The translations under genes were made by a program, and so were the position numbers. Under the pieces are notes generated by a model. That model had not been told where the DNA came from. It did no database searches and worked only from the letters and a program-made list of their open reading frames with translations. Shown here piece by piece: positions 1 to 7,318 of a stretch of DNA of 43,908 nucleotides; position 1 is the stretch's first letter, and each line of letters opens with the position of its first letter. The stretch lies in IMG/VR virus record IMGVR_UViG_3300035016_000036, positions 1 through 43,908 of that record. One strand, 5' to 3'. This DNA comes from a virus.

Positions 1-993
1 ATGCCGCACTATCCGAAGCCGTTCTTTCGCCCCAAGCGGGGCCTCTGGTACGTCCAGCTCGAAGGCAAGCAGCACAATCTCGGTCCTGACCGGGAAGCTG
101 CCTTCACGGCGTACCACGAGTTGATGTCTCGGCCTGCTCCAAAGCCCATGCGGGCTGATGCCGTCGTCCTGATCGTGGACGACTACTTGGAGTGGTGTCA
201 GAGAAACCGGGCCCCCGACACGTACCGCTGGTACCTCGACCGCCTTCAGGCGTTCGTGAAGACGATTGACCCGGCTCTGACCGTGGGGGAGCTGAAGCCC
301 TTTCACGTCCAGCGGTGGGTCGATAGCCGAACGGACTGGGCGAAGGGCAGCCGCCGCAATGCCATCGCGTCGGTGAAGAGAGTCTTCCGGTGGGCTCAGG
401 AGCAGGGCTACATCGAAGTAAATCCCATCGCCCTGATGAAGAAGCCTGCCTGCGGGAAGAAAGAGCAGGTGGTGTCCGAAGCCGAGTACGCGGCGATCTT
501 GGCCGAGGTACGCGATCAAGCCTTCACCGATCTGTTGGCCGTGACGTGGGACACGGGGTGTCGTCCCCAAGAGTCCCTTCGGGTCACTGCTTCGCAAGTT
601 GATCTGGTCAATCAACGCTGGGTGATCCCGACAACTCCCGGCAAGCCCGATAACCGGGTCGTCTACATGACGGACGCGGCTATGGTGATCGTGAAGCGAC
701 GGATGGCTCAGTTCCCGACGGGTCCGATCTTCCGCAACACGGACGGGGTGGCGTGGACGACGGATGCTGTCGGCTGTCGGTTCCATCGGATGCTGACGAA
801 GCTGAAGGTGCGGTACTCGCTCTACGCTCTGCGACATACGTGGATCACGCGGATGCTTCAGTCCGGCGTCGATAGCTTGACGGTGGCATTTCTCGCTGGT
901 CACAAAGACCCCTCGATGCTCGCCAAGCACTACGCTCATCTCACGCTCAATCCTCAGCATTTGCTCCAGCAGGCGAAGAAGCTCAGCGCATAA
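1..993 (+). CDS. int: Tyrosine recombinase / phage integrase
   Basis: This 330-residue protein should catalyse site-specific integration and excision of the element. It has a SAM-like core-binding domain (about residues 52-145) and a C-terminal catalytic domain (about 155-325). Visible active-site residues are Arg188 in GCRPQE, Arg278 in YALRHTW (Tyr replaces the first His of the usual HxxR box, a common variant), His301 in AGHKD and the nucleophile candidate Tyr311 in KHYAHL. The N-terminal stretch (WYVQLEGKQHNLG) resembles integrases I know from Planctomycetota. It is the only rightward gene in the left 8.5 kb and sits at the window edge, so its promoter and any attachment site to its left are not visible. 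Confidence 0.95.
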   Translation: MPHYPKPFFRPKRGLWYVQLEGKQHNLGPDREAAFTAYHELMSRPAPKPMRADAVVLIVDDYLEWCQRNRAPDTYRWYLDRLQAFVKTIDPALTVGELKPFHVQRWVDSRTDWAKGSRRNAIASVKRVFRWAQEQGYIEVNPIALMKKPACGKKEQVVSEAEYAAILAEVRDQAFTDLLAVTWDTGCRPQESLRVTASQVDLVNQRWVIPTTPGKPDNRVVYMTDAAMVIVKRRMAQFPTGPIFRNTDGVAWTTDAVGCRFHRMLTKLKVRYSLYALRHTWITRMLQSGVDSLTVAFLAGHKDPSMLAKHYAHLTLNPQHLLQQAKKLSA

Positions 994-1017
994 AAAAGCC
1001 CCGCGTCCATGCGGGGC
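992..1017 (-). terminator. Rho-independent terminator for the leftward left-end operon
   Basis: A 7-bp GC stem (GCCCCGC at 998-1004 with GCGGGGC at 1011-1017, 6-nt loop) is flanked on its left by six A residues, which read as a U-tract on the minus strand. It ends leftward transcription just before it would run into the integrase gene. Confidence 0.85.
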
Positions 1018-1024
1018 ACGAAGG

Positions 1025-1297
1025 CTAGACGGTGACGCCGTTGCCGAAACGCTTCTCCACAAGAAGGAGAATGTCGGACCGGGCGAATGAAGACTCGTAC
1101 GTCCTGGGTTCCGTTCCGAACGCGCGGCAGACCATTTCCTCTTCGTTCCTCGGCTGGAAGGTGAACTTCACCCGAAGACGCCCGCCTGCGATCCACATGC
1201 GGGTGATCGACTCGACCCCTAGCCCCTGTCGATCGCTGATTTCGTCTTTGACGATCTCCTCAAGCTGCTGGCGGTGTTCCTTGGTCATTCGCGGCAT
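1025..1297 (-). CDS. Hypothetical protein, 90 aa
   Basis: I do not recognise this family. The protein is charged, with an acidic/basic N-terminal helix (residues 1-25) followed by predicted beta strands (GGRLRVKFTF) and a VEKRFGNG end. It is the last gene of the leftward operon, 8 bases before the terminator hairpin, so expression with the HTH/excisionase-like gene upstream is likely. A role in integration/excision control is only a guess from position. Confidence 0.6.
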   Translation of the reverse strand: MPRMTKEHRQQLEEIVKDEISDRQGLGVESITRMWIAGGRLRVKFTFQPRNEEEMVCRAFGTEPRTYESSFARSDILLLVEKRFGNGVTV

Positions 1298-1354
1298 GTC
1301 TGAGACTCCGGAAGAGGGGAAAGAAACCCCGGCGGTCCCTGCCGGGGCAGTCGA

Positions 1355-1579
1355 CTAGACTTTGATGTGACGAAGGCGGGGGCGGGGCTGCTGTCTCCTG
1401 GCCGGGGATTCGCCCCGCTCCCGTTTCGTCTTTTCCAGAAAGTCGCTGAGTTGAGCCTCGCTTACGCGAAGTGCCCCGCCCAGCCGGTAATGCGAGATTG
1501 AGCCATCGGCCAATTTCGCGTAGACGCACGACTCACTGAGCGCGAGCCGCTGGGCTACCTGCCGCACGGTCAGGAGCAC
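1355..1579 (-). CDS. Helix-turn-helix excisionase/MerR-type DNA-binding protein
   Basis: This 74-residue protein starts with a compact winged-helix domain of the HTH_17/excisionase type. LLTVRQVAQRLALSESCVYAKL forms the helix-turn-helix, and HYRLGGALRVSEAQLSDFLEK forms the wing and last helix. The C-terminus is Arg-rich. Such proteins act as recombination directionality factors or local repressors. Being one gene from the integrase, it is the natural candidate for Xis. Its start overlaps the end of the upstream zinc-ribbon-like gene by 47 bases. Confidence 0.8.
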   Translation of the reverse strand: MLLTVRQVAQRLALSESCVYAKLADGSISHYRLGGALRVSEAQLSDFLEKTKRERGESPARRQQPRPRLRHIKV

Positions 1580-1739
1580 GGTCCTCCTCCTTTCGCTTGG
1601 GAGGGTAGAGCTGTTCCCAAGCGCAGTCCTTGCAGAGAACGCCCTGGAACGTCTTGTCCTTCAGGTGGATTTCAGCCGTCTGTACCGTCGACCGGCACTT
1701 GAAGCACGGCTTGTCGCTCGGTCCCTTTGTTGTGAACAC
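1533..1739 (-). CDS. Small CxxC zinc-ribbon-like protein
   Basis: This 68-residue protein has two cysteine pairs, CFKC near residue 12 and CKDC near residue 36, separated by a beta-hairpin-like stretch. That is the pattern of a small zinc ribbon. The C-terminal third is low-complexity and overlaps the HTH gene. Its start codon lies immediately beside the stop of the prim-pol gene, so the two are probably translated from one message. Function is unknown. Confidence 0.6.
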   Translation of the reverse strand: MFTTKGPSDKPCFKCRSTVQTAEIHLKDKTFQGVLCKDCAWEQLYPPKRKEEDRAPDRAAGSPAARAQ

Positions 1740-2372
1740 TCAGGCTTTCTCCTTTGCGTAGGTTCTGGTGATCGCCCTGGCGATGTCTTCCGGCTCCCAC
1801 GGGGGCGAAACCGCAGGAGTTTGATTCCATTGAAGCAAGAGGATGGTTGCCTCAGATTCGGATAGACCGCAGTCTCGGGCCACTGCCGCCGCCCGGACCA
1901 ATCCGTGGCTCCCATGCTCCCCTTGCCGCGACTCAATCGCCATCACGTACCGGGCGACGTTTCGGATCTCCCGGCTGGTCCTGCGGATCTCCTTTCTCGT
2001 GTCGGGGAAGAGCTGCTCGGGGAAGGGCTGAAGCTCTCCCTGGCAGATGAACTCGTACTTCTTGCCATCCACGGTGGACGGCGGCATCACGACGTAGGCG
2101 TGCGGACCACTCTTGATGTCCCCATGCTCGAATTTGCGTGCTCTCGTTTCTCCTGTGAAATGGAAGTGAACGCCCTTGGGGGTCCGAACTGCAAAAGTGC
2201 AGAGATCGCGGTAGCGTTTCCAGAACGTTCTCGCTTCCGAAAGCACGTCGTAGTCCACCACCGTCCGATTCTCCAGCGTGAGGCCGTTGTTGGCTCCTTC
2301 CCACGGTTCGGGTGAGAGCTGCCAGTCTCCTCGAACGGGCTTCTTGGAGTCGGCAGCGAGTTTGAGGTACAT
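1740..2372 (-). CDS. Small bifunctional primase/polymerase (AEP prim-pol)
   Basis: The 210-residue protein matches the archaeo-eukaryotic primase/prim-pol N-terminal domain found in phages and plasmids. The metal-binding motif is VVDYDV (Asp40, Asp42), the nucleotide-binding motif is RTPKGVHFHF (His69/His71), and the third motif is GDIKSG with Asp85 followed by AYVVMPPS. Residues about 138-205 look like a PriCT-type helical tail (ESEATILLLQWN, PEDIARAI). It would make primers or short DNA for replication. It is short: no helicase domain is fused, and I see no separate replicative helicase in the window. Replication may therefore depend on the host. Confidence 0.85.
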   Translation of the reverse strand: MYLKLAADSKKPVRGDWQLSPEPWEGANNGLTLENRTVVDYDVLSEARTFWKRYRDLCTFAVRTPKGVHFHFTGETRARKFEHGDIKSGPHAYVVMPPSTVDGKKYEFICQGELQPFPEQLFPDTRKEIRRTSREIRNVARYVMAIESRQGEHGSHGLVRAAAVARDCGLSESEATILLLQWNQTPAVSPPWEPEDIARAITRTYAKEKA

Positions 2373-2381
2373 GCCGACAGA

Positions 2382-2846
2382 CTACTCCTCTCTCCGGCGC
2401 GGCGGCATCGGCGGCTGAATGGTCGGGAGGCTCGTGAAGGTCGGCTTCGGCTTGGCGAGATGCTTCTGAAGACGCTCCTCCATGGGCTCCCGGTTTCCCC
2501 AGTAGTCCCGTTCAGGATTCACGAAATGCTGATCGGCCAGCTCATTTGCAGTAGCGAAGGGAGCCGTCTCGGCAGCGCGTCCGAGGACGTACATCACGTA
2601 GTCGCGTTCCCCGTCCTCGTAGGGAAACTGCGATAGAAACGCTGCGTGCTGCACCATCTTCCTTGCCCGGTCCTCGTCGTTTCCGAGTTCATGGCGGGCG
2701 GCTGCGAATCCTCCGATCCCGCCGAATATGGCTCCGCTTACCAGTAGCGAAGCAGACATGATCCGCACGAAGGGTCGCGTCAGCATGAGATACTTCTGCC
2801 CCGGCTTCAGACCGAGCGGGGCGACGACTTCAGGGTCCACTTTCAC
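2382..2846 (-). CDS. Predicted single-pass membrane protein, 154 aa
   Basis: A short cytoplasmic N-terminus (LKPGQKYLMLTRPFVRI) is followed by one hydrophobic, Gly/Ala-rich membrane segment at about residues 30-50 and a soluble, proline-ending domain of about 100 residues. I do not recognise the family. It lies in a run of small membrane-protein genes between the prim-pol and the VirD4/HerA-like ATPase, so a shared membrane-associated complex is possible but unproven. Confidence 0.65.
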   Translation of the reverse strand: MKVDPEVVAPLGLKPGQKYLMLTRPFVRIMSASLLVSGAIFGGIGGFAAARHELGNDEDRARKMVQHAAFLSQFPYEDGERDYVMYVLGRAAETAPFATANELADQHFVNPERDYWGNREPMEERLQKHLAKPKPTFTSLPTIQPPMPPRRREE

Positions 2847-2892
2847 GGTTCACCTCATTTCGTTGTTGAGCTGCCTTCTCATTCACAGATCG

Positions 2893-3051
2893 TCAGCGAC
2901 GGTGAGTACCGAAGACGTCCTCGTAGGACATGACATCGGGGTCAATGGGCTCGGTGAGATTCTTGTAGATCCCCATTCCGATCCCGCCGAGCACCACCGC
3001 CGCGAAGACGATGCACAGGGCGTTGAAGACGCGATTTGCCAGTCGCTTCAT
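2893..3051 (-). CDS. Small membrane protein, 52 aa
   Basis: The protein has a basic N-terminus (MKRLANRVF), one hydrophobic segment at about residues 8-30 rich in Val/Gly/Ile, and a short acidic tail (PIDPDVMSYEDVFG). The frame stays open upstream, but the ATG at 3051 gives a sensible membrane-protein N-terminus, while upstream residues look like an antisense shadow. Its position in the run of membrane genes suggests co-expression with its neighbours. Confidence 0.6.
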   Translation of the reverse strand: MKRLANRVFNALCIVFAAVVLGGIGMGIYKNLTEPIDPDVMSYEDVFGTHRR

Positions 3052-3086
3052 GTCTGCCTTTCGTGTTGAGAGTTGCCCGAAACGCG

Positions 3087-3596
3087 TTACGTCCTCCCCT
3101 GGGCACCGGAGATGGACAGGATGGAGCTGAAGAGATTGAAGAACCCGCCCTGCGTGCGGATGTAGTCGCCAAACAGCGTCGTGATGAACGGCCCCATCGC
3201 CACAAGAATCGCCGTCACCAATCCGACGATGATGGAAGAGGCATTTCCCTGCGAAAGGGCAGAACCGATGTTGTCGGTTCCGGTCATCAGGGTGAGGAAG
3301 CCGACGACGCTCGATCCCCAATCCCAGACGAACGTGATGATGAACGACACCCACAATCCGATCAGGCGAGCCTTCGACTCGTCTTCCGACTGAATCATCA
3401 TGAGGATGTACATAGCCAGACCGTTGAAGGCGAGACAGATGGCCGACAGCGCCCACGGGGCAACGGCCATGATCCAGTGGGGTTTGGCGTTTTGCTGAAA
3501 GCTCTGGTATCCCTCGACGCTCGTGAAGAAGTCGAAGGCGACGAGCACGAGCCCGCCTGCCAGACCGACGTAGGCCAGTAGCAGCTTTAGATTCAT
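3087..3596 (-). CDS. Multi-pass membrane protein, 169 aa
   Basis: Four hydrophobic segments can be seen at about residues 4-24, 43-66, 78-103 and 115-140, with short polar loops and a Gly/Ser-rich C-terminus. The size and topology would fit a small membrane component of a transfer or export complex, but I cannot place it in a named family. It lies in the same leftward run as the VirD4/HerA-like ATPase. Confidence 0.7.
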   Translation of the reverse strand: MNLKLLLAYVGLAGGLVLVAFDFFTSVEGYQSFQQNAKPHWIMAVAPWALSAICLAFNGLAMYILMMIQSEDESKARLIGLWVSFIITFVWDWGSSVVGFLTLMTGTDNIGSALSQGNASSIIVGLVTAILVAMGPFITTLFGDYIRTQGGFFNLFSSILSISGAQGRT

Positions 3597-3660
3597 GGCT
3601 CTCCTTTGGTTGGGGGCAAAAGGGGGAGGAGGACGTCAGGGCATCCTCGCTCCGACTCTC

Positions 3661-3843
3661 TTAACGACCGAAGATCAGTCGCTTCCACAAAGGGCGTCGA
3701 GTTGCGTACCGGGCATCCTCAACAGCCGAGATGACTGATTGCGGATGATCCTTGATCTGCTGGCAAACGGCTTTATGAGCCGATGCTGGCGAATCAGCCT
3801 GAATGGTCAGGCAGTACACAAAGCGAATCCTGTAGAGAGTCAT
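3661..3843 (-). CDS. Hypothetical protein, 60 aa
   Basis: This small basic protein begins MTLYRIRFVYCLTIQADSPASAHKAV, which suggests a beta-alpha unit, and ends with RRPLWKRLIFGR. Its ATG overlaps the stop of the upstream 66-residue gene by 4 bases (ATGA), which supports translational coupling and reality. The family is unknown. Confidence 0.6.
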   Translation of the reverse strand: MTLYRIRFVYCLTIQADSPASAHKAVCQQIKDHPQSVISAVEDARYATRRPLWKRLIFGR

Positions 3844-4040
3844 GTGGAATGGGGAACGTCCTTTTTCCTGCTGGTTTTGAGATACAGTTCAGCAAACTGC
3901 TCGTCATGGCTTGCAAGAGCTTCCCAGACTCGCTCGATGCGCTCGAAAGCACGGTTGAGGAGAATGGCAGTTCTCATGCTCACCATGAAGGAAACGACTG
4001 CTGTTGAAGTCATCAGCAGCTCCGGCCAAGTGATTTCCAT
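3840..4040 (-). CDS. Small membrane-anchored coiled-coil protein, 66 aa
   Basis: An N-terminal hydrophobic stretch (residues 7-28) is followed by an amphipathic helix (LLNRAFERIERVWEALASHDEQFAELYLK) typical of short coiled coils. It overlaps the next gene by 4 bases (ATGA). A perfect 16-bp palindrome lies 23 bases upstream of its start. The function is unknown. Confidence 0.6.
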   Translation of the reverse strand: MEITWPELLMTSTAVVSFMVSMRTAILLNRAFERIERVWEALASHDEQFAELYLKTSRKKDVPHST

Positions 4041-4062
4041 ATGCGAAATGGGTAGGAATAGA

Positions 4063-4078
4063 AGCCTCGCGCGAGGCT
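4063..4078. repeat. Perfect 16-bp palindrome AGCCTCGCGCGAGGCT
   Basis: This perfect inverted repeat lies in the 132-base gap between two leftward genes. It could be a dimeric protein-binding site or, as RNA, a 6-bp hairpin with a GCGC loop that insulates the two genes. There is no U-tract on either side, so it is not a classical terminator. Confidence 0.6.
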
Positions 4079-4172
4079 CACGTTGCCGGTCCCTGAACCG
4101 ACGCGGTGAACGGGTATTAGTCGCGCTCCCGCGGTCGGGTGATGCGCGCTGACGTGTGTGTCGGTGTGCGAG

Positions 4173-4772
4173 TCATGGCGTGGGCTGGGTGTTCTGCTGC
4201 CAGATTGAGGGATCTCGCCAGTTCTCCATGGCCTGTCTATAGGTAGTGAAGTAGTGGTTCGCGGGCGGCCTGCACGAGCCAATGATGTTCTTGATCCGGG
4301 CGTCGGTATCAACGACCCAACACACATCTCCGCCGCAGCCGTCGTACTGGCGAATCCGCTCTCGCACCTTGTCCAGTGACTTCCTCGTCCGTTCCCGCTC
4401 CAAGTAGAGGACGGTCTGGCCGAAGAGGAGTTCTGCATCGGGGCGATAAGGGCCAACCTGATAGCCACGGCGGTAAGCATCCGGCTTCGCTGAGAGAATG
4501 AGTTCGGTGACTTCGTACTCGTGCTGGAGCAGCTCTCTGGGAATGTCAAAACGAGCGAACAGCATCTCTCTGCGGCCTTCCAAGTTCAGGATGTGGCCGA
4601 GATACGCCACGATCCCCTGCTTTACCGCCTTGTTGTTCCTTTCCCGCGCTTTCTCGGCTGTGGGGTAGATGCCTGCTTTGACCTGTTGTTCTGCGGTAGC
4701 GGGTGAAACGTCGAGGAATTCGTCTCGTTGCTCGTCGCGTTCTCGTGCGAAGATGTTGTTGTTGATTGCCAT
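4173..4772 (-). CDS. Replication-relaxation-like protein
   Basis: The 199-residue protein resembles the replication-relaxation family (Pfam Replic_Relax) found on conjugative and integrative elements. It has an N-terminal winged-helix-like region (residues 20-70) and a core containing RPDAELLFGQTVLYLERER, then LDKVRERIRQY and VCWVVDTDARIKNI. The PD...ExE pattern recalls a PD-(D/E)XK-like fold, although catalysis is not established. Its first 150 bases overlap the low-complexity end of the upstream ATPase gene in another frame. A later start such as Met70 is possible, but the N-terminus looks like real protein. Its pairing with a VirD4-like ATPase is typical of mobile DNA-transfer modules. Confidence 0.65.
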   Translation of the reverse strand: MAINNNIFARERDEQRDEFLDVSPATAEQQVKAGIYPTAEKARERNNKAVKQGIVAYLGHILNLEGRREMLFARFDIPRELLQHEYEVTELILSAKPDAYRRGYQVGPYRPDAELLFGQTVLYLERERTRKSLDKVRERIRQYDGCGGDVCWVVDTDARIKNIIGSCRPPANHYFTTYRQAMENWRDPSIWQQNTQPTP

Positions 4773-6247
4773 AGCGACTCGTCTAACTCTACAGGAGTCT
4801 TGAATTCAGCCCTCTGTTGACTTTCCCTGATAGCCCGCTCCAGCTTCTTCTCAGCGAGTCCGGGGTATAAGCGTGCGGGCCACGGTTCGGGCAGCATTTG
4901 GACATACTCAGGGCTCTGGCTCACGTAGTCGGGCCGGACGATCATGCGGTAGCCCTTGCCCATGCCCATGAGCTTCTGAACCTCCAACTTGATCTGGTCG
5001 TCCAGACTGAAGAACTCCGGTCGCCTGTCGATGACGGGCTTATACTTCGCCCGCTCGGTGTTGGTCTCCGTTTCTGTTTCCTTGCTGCCGGACTTACTCT
5101 TGCCGGTTCTGGTCACGTTCTCCCATTTGTCGAAAACCATTCGCTCCGTCTCGTGAACATGCTTGACCTTCAGGGGGTCGAGTTTTCGAAAGGCGAGGGA
5201 TTTGCCTGCGTCGGTCCCAAGCTCGTCGTCGCCGGGGTTGTACCAGACCTTCTCCGGCGTGCAGGACTTGATCGTTTCCCACTGCTCGGGCGGACCGAAG
5301 TTTGAGTCCTGGTTGATGATCCAGCCTGCGAAACCCGTCTTGCGGAGTTCGCGGAGCATGTCCACTTCGTTAGGTCCGATGATGTCGGTGGCCCCGGCCT
5401 CTTCCCACACGACAACGACGGGAGTGGGCTTCCCCGTGCGAGTAAAGCGACGGCGGAGAACCTGATCGATCTGAAGATTCAGTGCTCCATAGACGGCAGT
5501 GACTGATTGCTTGGAGACGGTCCCGTCATCGCTTCCGTCCACGATGATGATCTGACGGTTGACGAGGGCCTGTTCAAGATCGAAGGAACCGTCGCACCGC
5601 TCGCGAAAGGCTGGGAGACCGAAAGTCTGACGAACGAGCCTCTTGATCGGCCCGATGGCATCTTCAAGCTGTTTGTCAGCGTTCTTGGCCTTCAGCCGTC
5701 GAAGGTCCGACATTCGTTCACGGACTTCCTCGTCGGTGCAGCCCTCGATGAGCCTCTGGCATATGGGGTGGCTGAAACGCATTGCATACGGGAGTAGGGA
5801 CAGAGGCATCGGCTCGCGCTGGAAAAGCATCAGTCGGATTACGATGTCCGCTCCTTCCGACATCGTGGGCATGGAATGCGGATCTCCCTCTCTGCGGCTC
5901 GCTCGCCACATGAGGTCGATTAAGCTCATGATCCGTTTAGTGTTCTCGCTCTCTCTTTTAAGGAAGTGTTCTTCGACAGACTGCGTGAGCTTGAAACCCG
6001 CGAGGATTCGGTCGAACGAGGAGAGGCGGTCGTACAAGAGGCGATTCTGCATCCCCCGGCTAACGAGCTGGAGCGCGAAGTTTTCGGCAAGGAGGCCGTG
6101 CGGGTCCATCACGATCATGGCGCTGTCGCGGGCTTCGGCGACGGCCGTCATATCGCTCAAAGAACCCAGCGATTTGCCCGATCCACTCGACCCGATGATG
6201 AGCCTGCTGAATCGGCTCACAGCGTCTGCGAAGAAGGCGGGAGACAT
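4622..6247 (-). CDS. VirD4/TraD/HerA-like DNA-translocating ATPase
   Basis: This 541-residue P-loop ATPase has Walker A GSSGSGKS at residues 19-26, a following VMDPHG motif, Walker B VVVVWEEA at 277-284 and a sensor-like NQD at 312-314. This arrangement matches type IV coupling proteins and HerA-type ATPases, which pump DNA at a membrane pore. It lacks the N-terminal membrane anchor of VirD4, but several small membrane proteins are encoded next to it. The ATG at 6247 places Walker A close to the N-terminus as usual; the frame is open to 6469 but that extension reads as Arg/Pro-rich noise. The C-terminal 50 residues are Ser/Thr/Asn/Lys-rich and overlap the next gene. A coupling-type ATPase is unexpected in a siphovirus that has its own terminase. 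Confidence 0.8.
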   Translation of the reverse strand: MSPAFFADAVSRFSRLIIGSSGSGKSLGSLSDMTAVAEARDSAMIVMDPHGLLAENFALQLVSRGMQNRLLYDRLSSFDRILAGFKLTQSVEEHFLKRESENTKRIMSLIDLMWRASRREGDPHSMPTMSEGADIVIRLMLFQREPMPLSLLPYAMRFSHPICQRLIEGCTDEEVRERMSDLRRLKAKNADKQLEDAIGPIKRLVRQTFGLPAFRERCDGSFDLEQALVNRQIIIVDGSDDGTVSKQSVTAVYGALNLQIDQVLRRRFTRTGKPTPVVVVWEEAGATDIIGPNEVDMLRELRKTGFAGWIINQDSNFGPPEQWETIKSCTPEKVWYNPGDDELGTDAGKSLAFRKLDPLKVKHVHETERMVFDKWENVTRTGKSKSGSKETETETNTERAKYKPVIDRRPEFFSLDDQIKLEVQKLMGMGKGYRMIVRPDYVSQSPEYVQMLPEPWPARLYPGLAEKKLERAIRESQQRAEFKTPVELDESLWQSTTTSSHENATSNETNSSTFHPLPQNNRSKQASTPQPRKRGKGTTRR

Positions 6248-6453
6248 TGCTCTAGTCCTTTTGAAGCCCACTCTCGGACGATCTGGCCGCCTCGTGCTTT
6301 GAGGCCCTCTTTCTCGTCCTGGTCGATGTTCTGGAGCGTCTGGATGTAGTCGAGCCAGAGGCTCACTCGTTGATCCGCGTTCTGGACGTCTTCCGGGCGA
6401 ATCTCGGTCGCGTGTGTGCGGGGGGCCGGTACCTGCTTCTTGCGCCAGAGCAC
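6217..6453 (-). CDS. Hypothetical protein, 78 aa
   Basis: This is a mainly helical soluble protein (LWLDYIQTLQNIDQDEKEGL) starting with a GTG at 6453. It lies between the hydrophobic 142-residue gene and the ATPase gene and overlaps the ATPase start by 31 bases, suggesting coupled translation. I do not recognise the family. An accessory factor for the ATPase is conceivable from context only. Confidence 0.55.
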   Translation of the reverse strand: MLWRKKQVPAPRTHATEIRPEDVQNADQRVSLWLDYIQTLQNIDQDEKEGLKARGGQIVREWASKGLEQCLPPSSQTL

Positions 6454-6468
6454 AGACCCATGCTCTCA

Positions 6469-6897
6469 CTACCGGGCGAGCCGCGCCAGTTTCTCGCGGT
6501 AACGGGCTAATGCCCCTGCGGCGTACGCTTCCCGCTCATCGGGGTCGGCGTGTGCTTCAGCGATTTGCAGCTCTCGCTGATAGATGTCCTGCGCCTGCCG
6601 GATTGCGCGTTGCAGGAGTTCCTGCGGAGACGGCGGTTTGGGCGGCGGGACGGGTCTGGGTGCCGTCAGCGTCTTGCATGCGCCAGAGGCCCCTTGAAAG
6701 GCCGCGCTGATGCCTTGCCCCGTAAGGATCGCCGCATCGACTGCGAGGATGGTCCCCGCAACTCCGGCGATGATCGGGAGCCCGATGGCCGGAACCGAGA
6801 CGGCTGTAGCGGCAGCCGCCATTACCGCAAGCGTGGTACCTGCATCAGAGTCCTTAGCGGGCTCGTTCAGGTAGCGGACGATCTTAGTTGAAAGCAC
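6469..6897 (-). CDS. Membrane protein with helical cytoplasmic tail, 142 aa
   Basis: Ala/Val/Ile-rich membrane segments occupy residues about 20-60, followed by a proline-rich linker (PRPVPPPKPPSP) and a long charged helix (about 90-142). The start is a GTG at 6897 with GAGGAG nine bases upstream. That ribosome binding site lies in one arm of a stem-loop in the leader, so translation may be controlled. It opens the gene set containing the VirD4/HerA-like ATPase. Confidence 0.7.
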   Translation of the reverse strand: MLSTKIVRYLNEPAKDSDAGTTLAVMAAAATAVSVPAIGLPIIAGVAGTILAVDAAILTGQGISAAFQGASGACKTLTAPRPVPPPKPPSPQELLQRAIRQAQDIYQRELQIAEAHADPDEREAYAAGALARYREKLARLAR

Positions 6898-6901
6898 GGG
6901 A

Positions 6902-6950
6902 AGTCACTCCTCAAGGTCTGCACGAGGCGTGCAGATGGAAGGAAGTGACT
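6902..6950 (-). promoter_or_regulatory. Stem-loop that covers the ribosome binding site of the 6897 gene
   Basis: On the minus-strand RNA, the bases opposite 6941-6950 can pair with those opposite 6902-6910, which include GGAG of the GAGGAG ribosome binding site (6907-6912). The two arms enclose a second, perfect 8-bp hairpin (6917-6924 with 6928-6935, 3-nt loop). When folded, the binding site would be hidden, suggesting translational control by temperature, a protein, or an antisense RNA. Confidence 0.6.
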
Positions 6951-6989
6951 CACACAGCAGAGCGGCGGGGGAAAAGCGAAGATAGAGCG

Positions 6990-7051
6990 TTCTTAGGCCG
7001 CCCTGACATGCGAGTCAGGGAAGAAGCGAAGGATTCGCGTTGGCCTAAGAA
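6990..7051. ncRNA. Three-way-junction RNA structure in the gene-free leader
   Basis: A perfect 10-bp helix (6990-6999 with 7042-7051) encloses two further perfect hairpins: 7001-7007 with 7014-7020 (7 bp, 6-nt loop) and 7026-7030 with 7034-7038 (5 bp, 3-nt loop). Such nested complementarity is unlikely by chance and no convincing gene lies here. It sits in the 421-base gap (6898-7318) between a terminator and the next leftward gene, so it is most likely a 5' leader element or a small RNA. Its strand is not certain; leftward is favoured by context. Confidence 0.6.
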
Positions 7052-7074
7052 GTACTGGCTGGGGGCGGGACGCC

Positions 7075-7152
7075 GCGCGGAAGTAACCACGACCGAAGTC
7101 GCTCCGCGCTTGAAGGTTATCGACTGTTGACGCGGTTCCTGGGTGTGAACCG
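7075..7152. ncRNA. Further stem-loops in the same gene-free region
   Basis: A 7-bp stem (7075-7081 with 7103-7109) encloses a 4-bp hairpin with a CGAA tetraloop sequence (7090-7093 with 7098-7101). A separate 6-bp stem with an 8-nt loop lies at 7133-7138 and 7147-7152. The 13-base segments starting at 7101 and 7170 are near-identical direct repeats (GCTCCGCGCTTGA and GCTCCGCGTTTGA). I see no supported gene in 6898-7318. Confidence 0.5.
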
Positions 7153-7255
7153 GCCCGCCTAAATGACCCGCTCCGCGTTTGAGTGCTACGCCCGTTACCT
7201 CTTTGGTTGTAACTGTAGAATTCCCAGCAAATCAATCGTCCCGCTGGAGAATTTC

Positions 7256-7285
7256 GGAAAAAAGCCTGCATCCGAAAATGCAGGC
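7256..7285 (-). terminator. Rho-independent terminator after the DUF932/PC4-like operon
   Basis: A perfect 8-bp stem (GCCTGCAT at 7264-7271 with ATGCAGGC at 7278-7285, 6-nt loop) is preceded on the plus strand by a run of A, giving a U-tract for leftward transcripts. It closes the two-gene unit to its right and isolates the structured leader on its left. Confidence 0.85.
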
Positions 7286-7318
7286 AGACTCCAGCCCGTG
7301 AGCTGAAGCCGAGGGGGC

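Noticed and set aside
6248-6469. N-terminal extension of the VirD4/HerA-like ATPase
   Set aside because: The extra 74 residues are Arg/Pro-rich and overlap a better frame. The ATG at 6247 gives the usual distance to Walker A.
7131-7210. A possible tRNA in the gene-free leader
   Set aside because: A hairpin (7133-7152) has GGTTC and GAACC arms, but the loop is not a T-loop and no acceptor or anticodon stem can be built around it.
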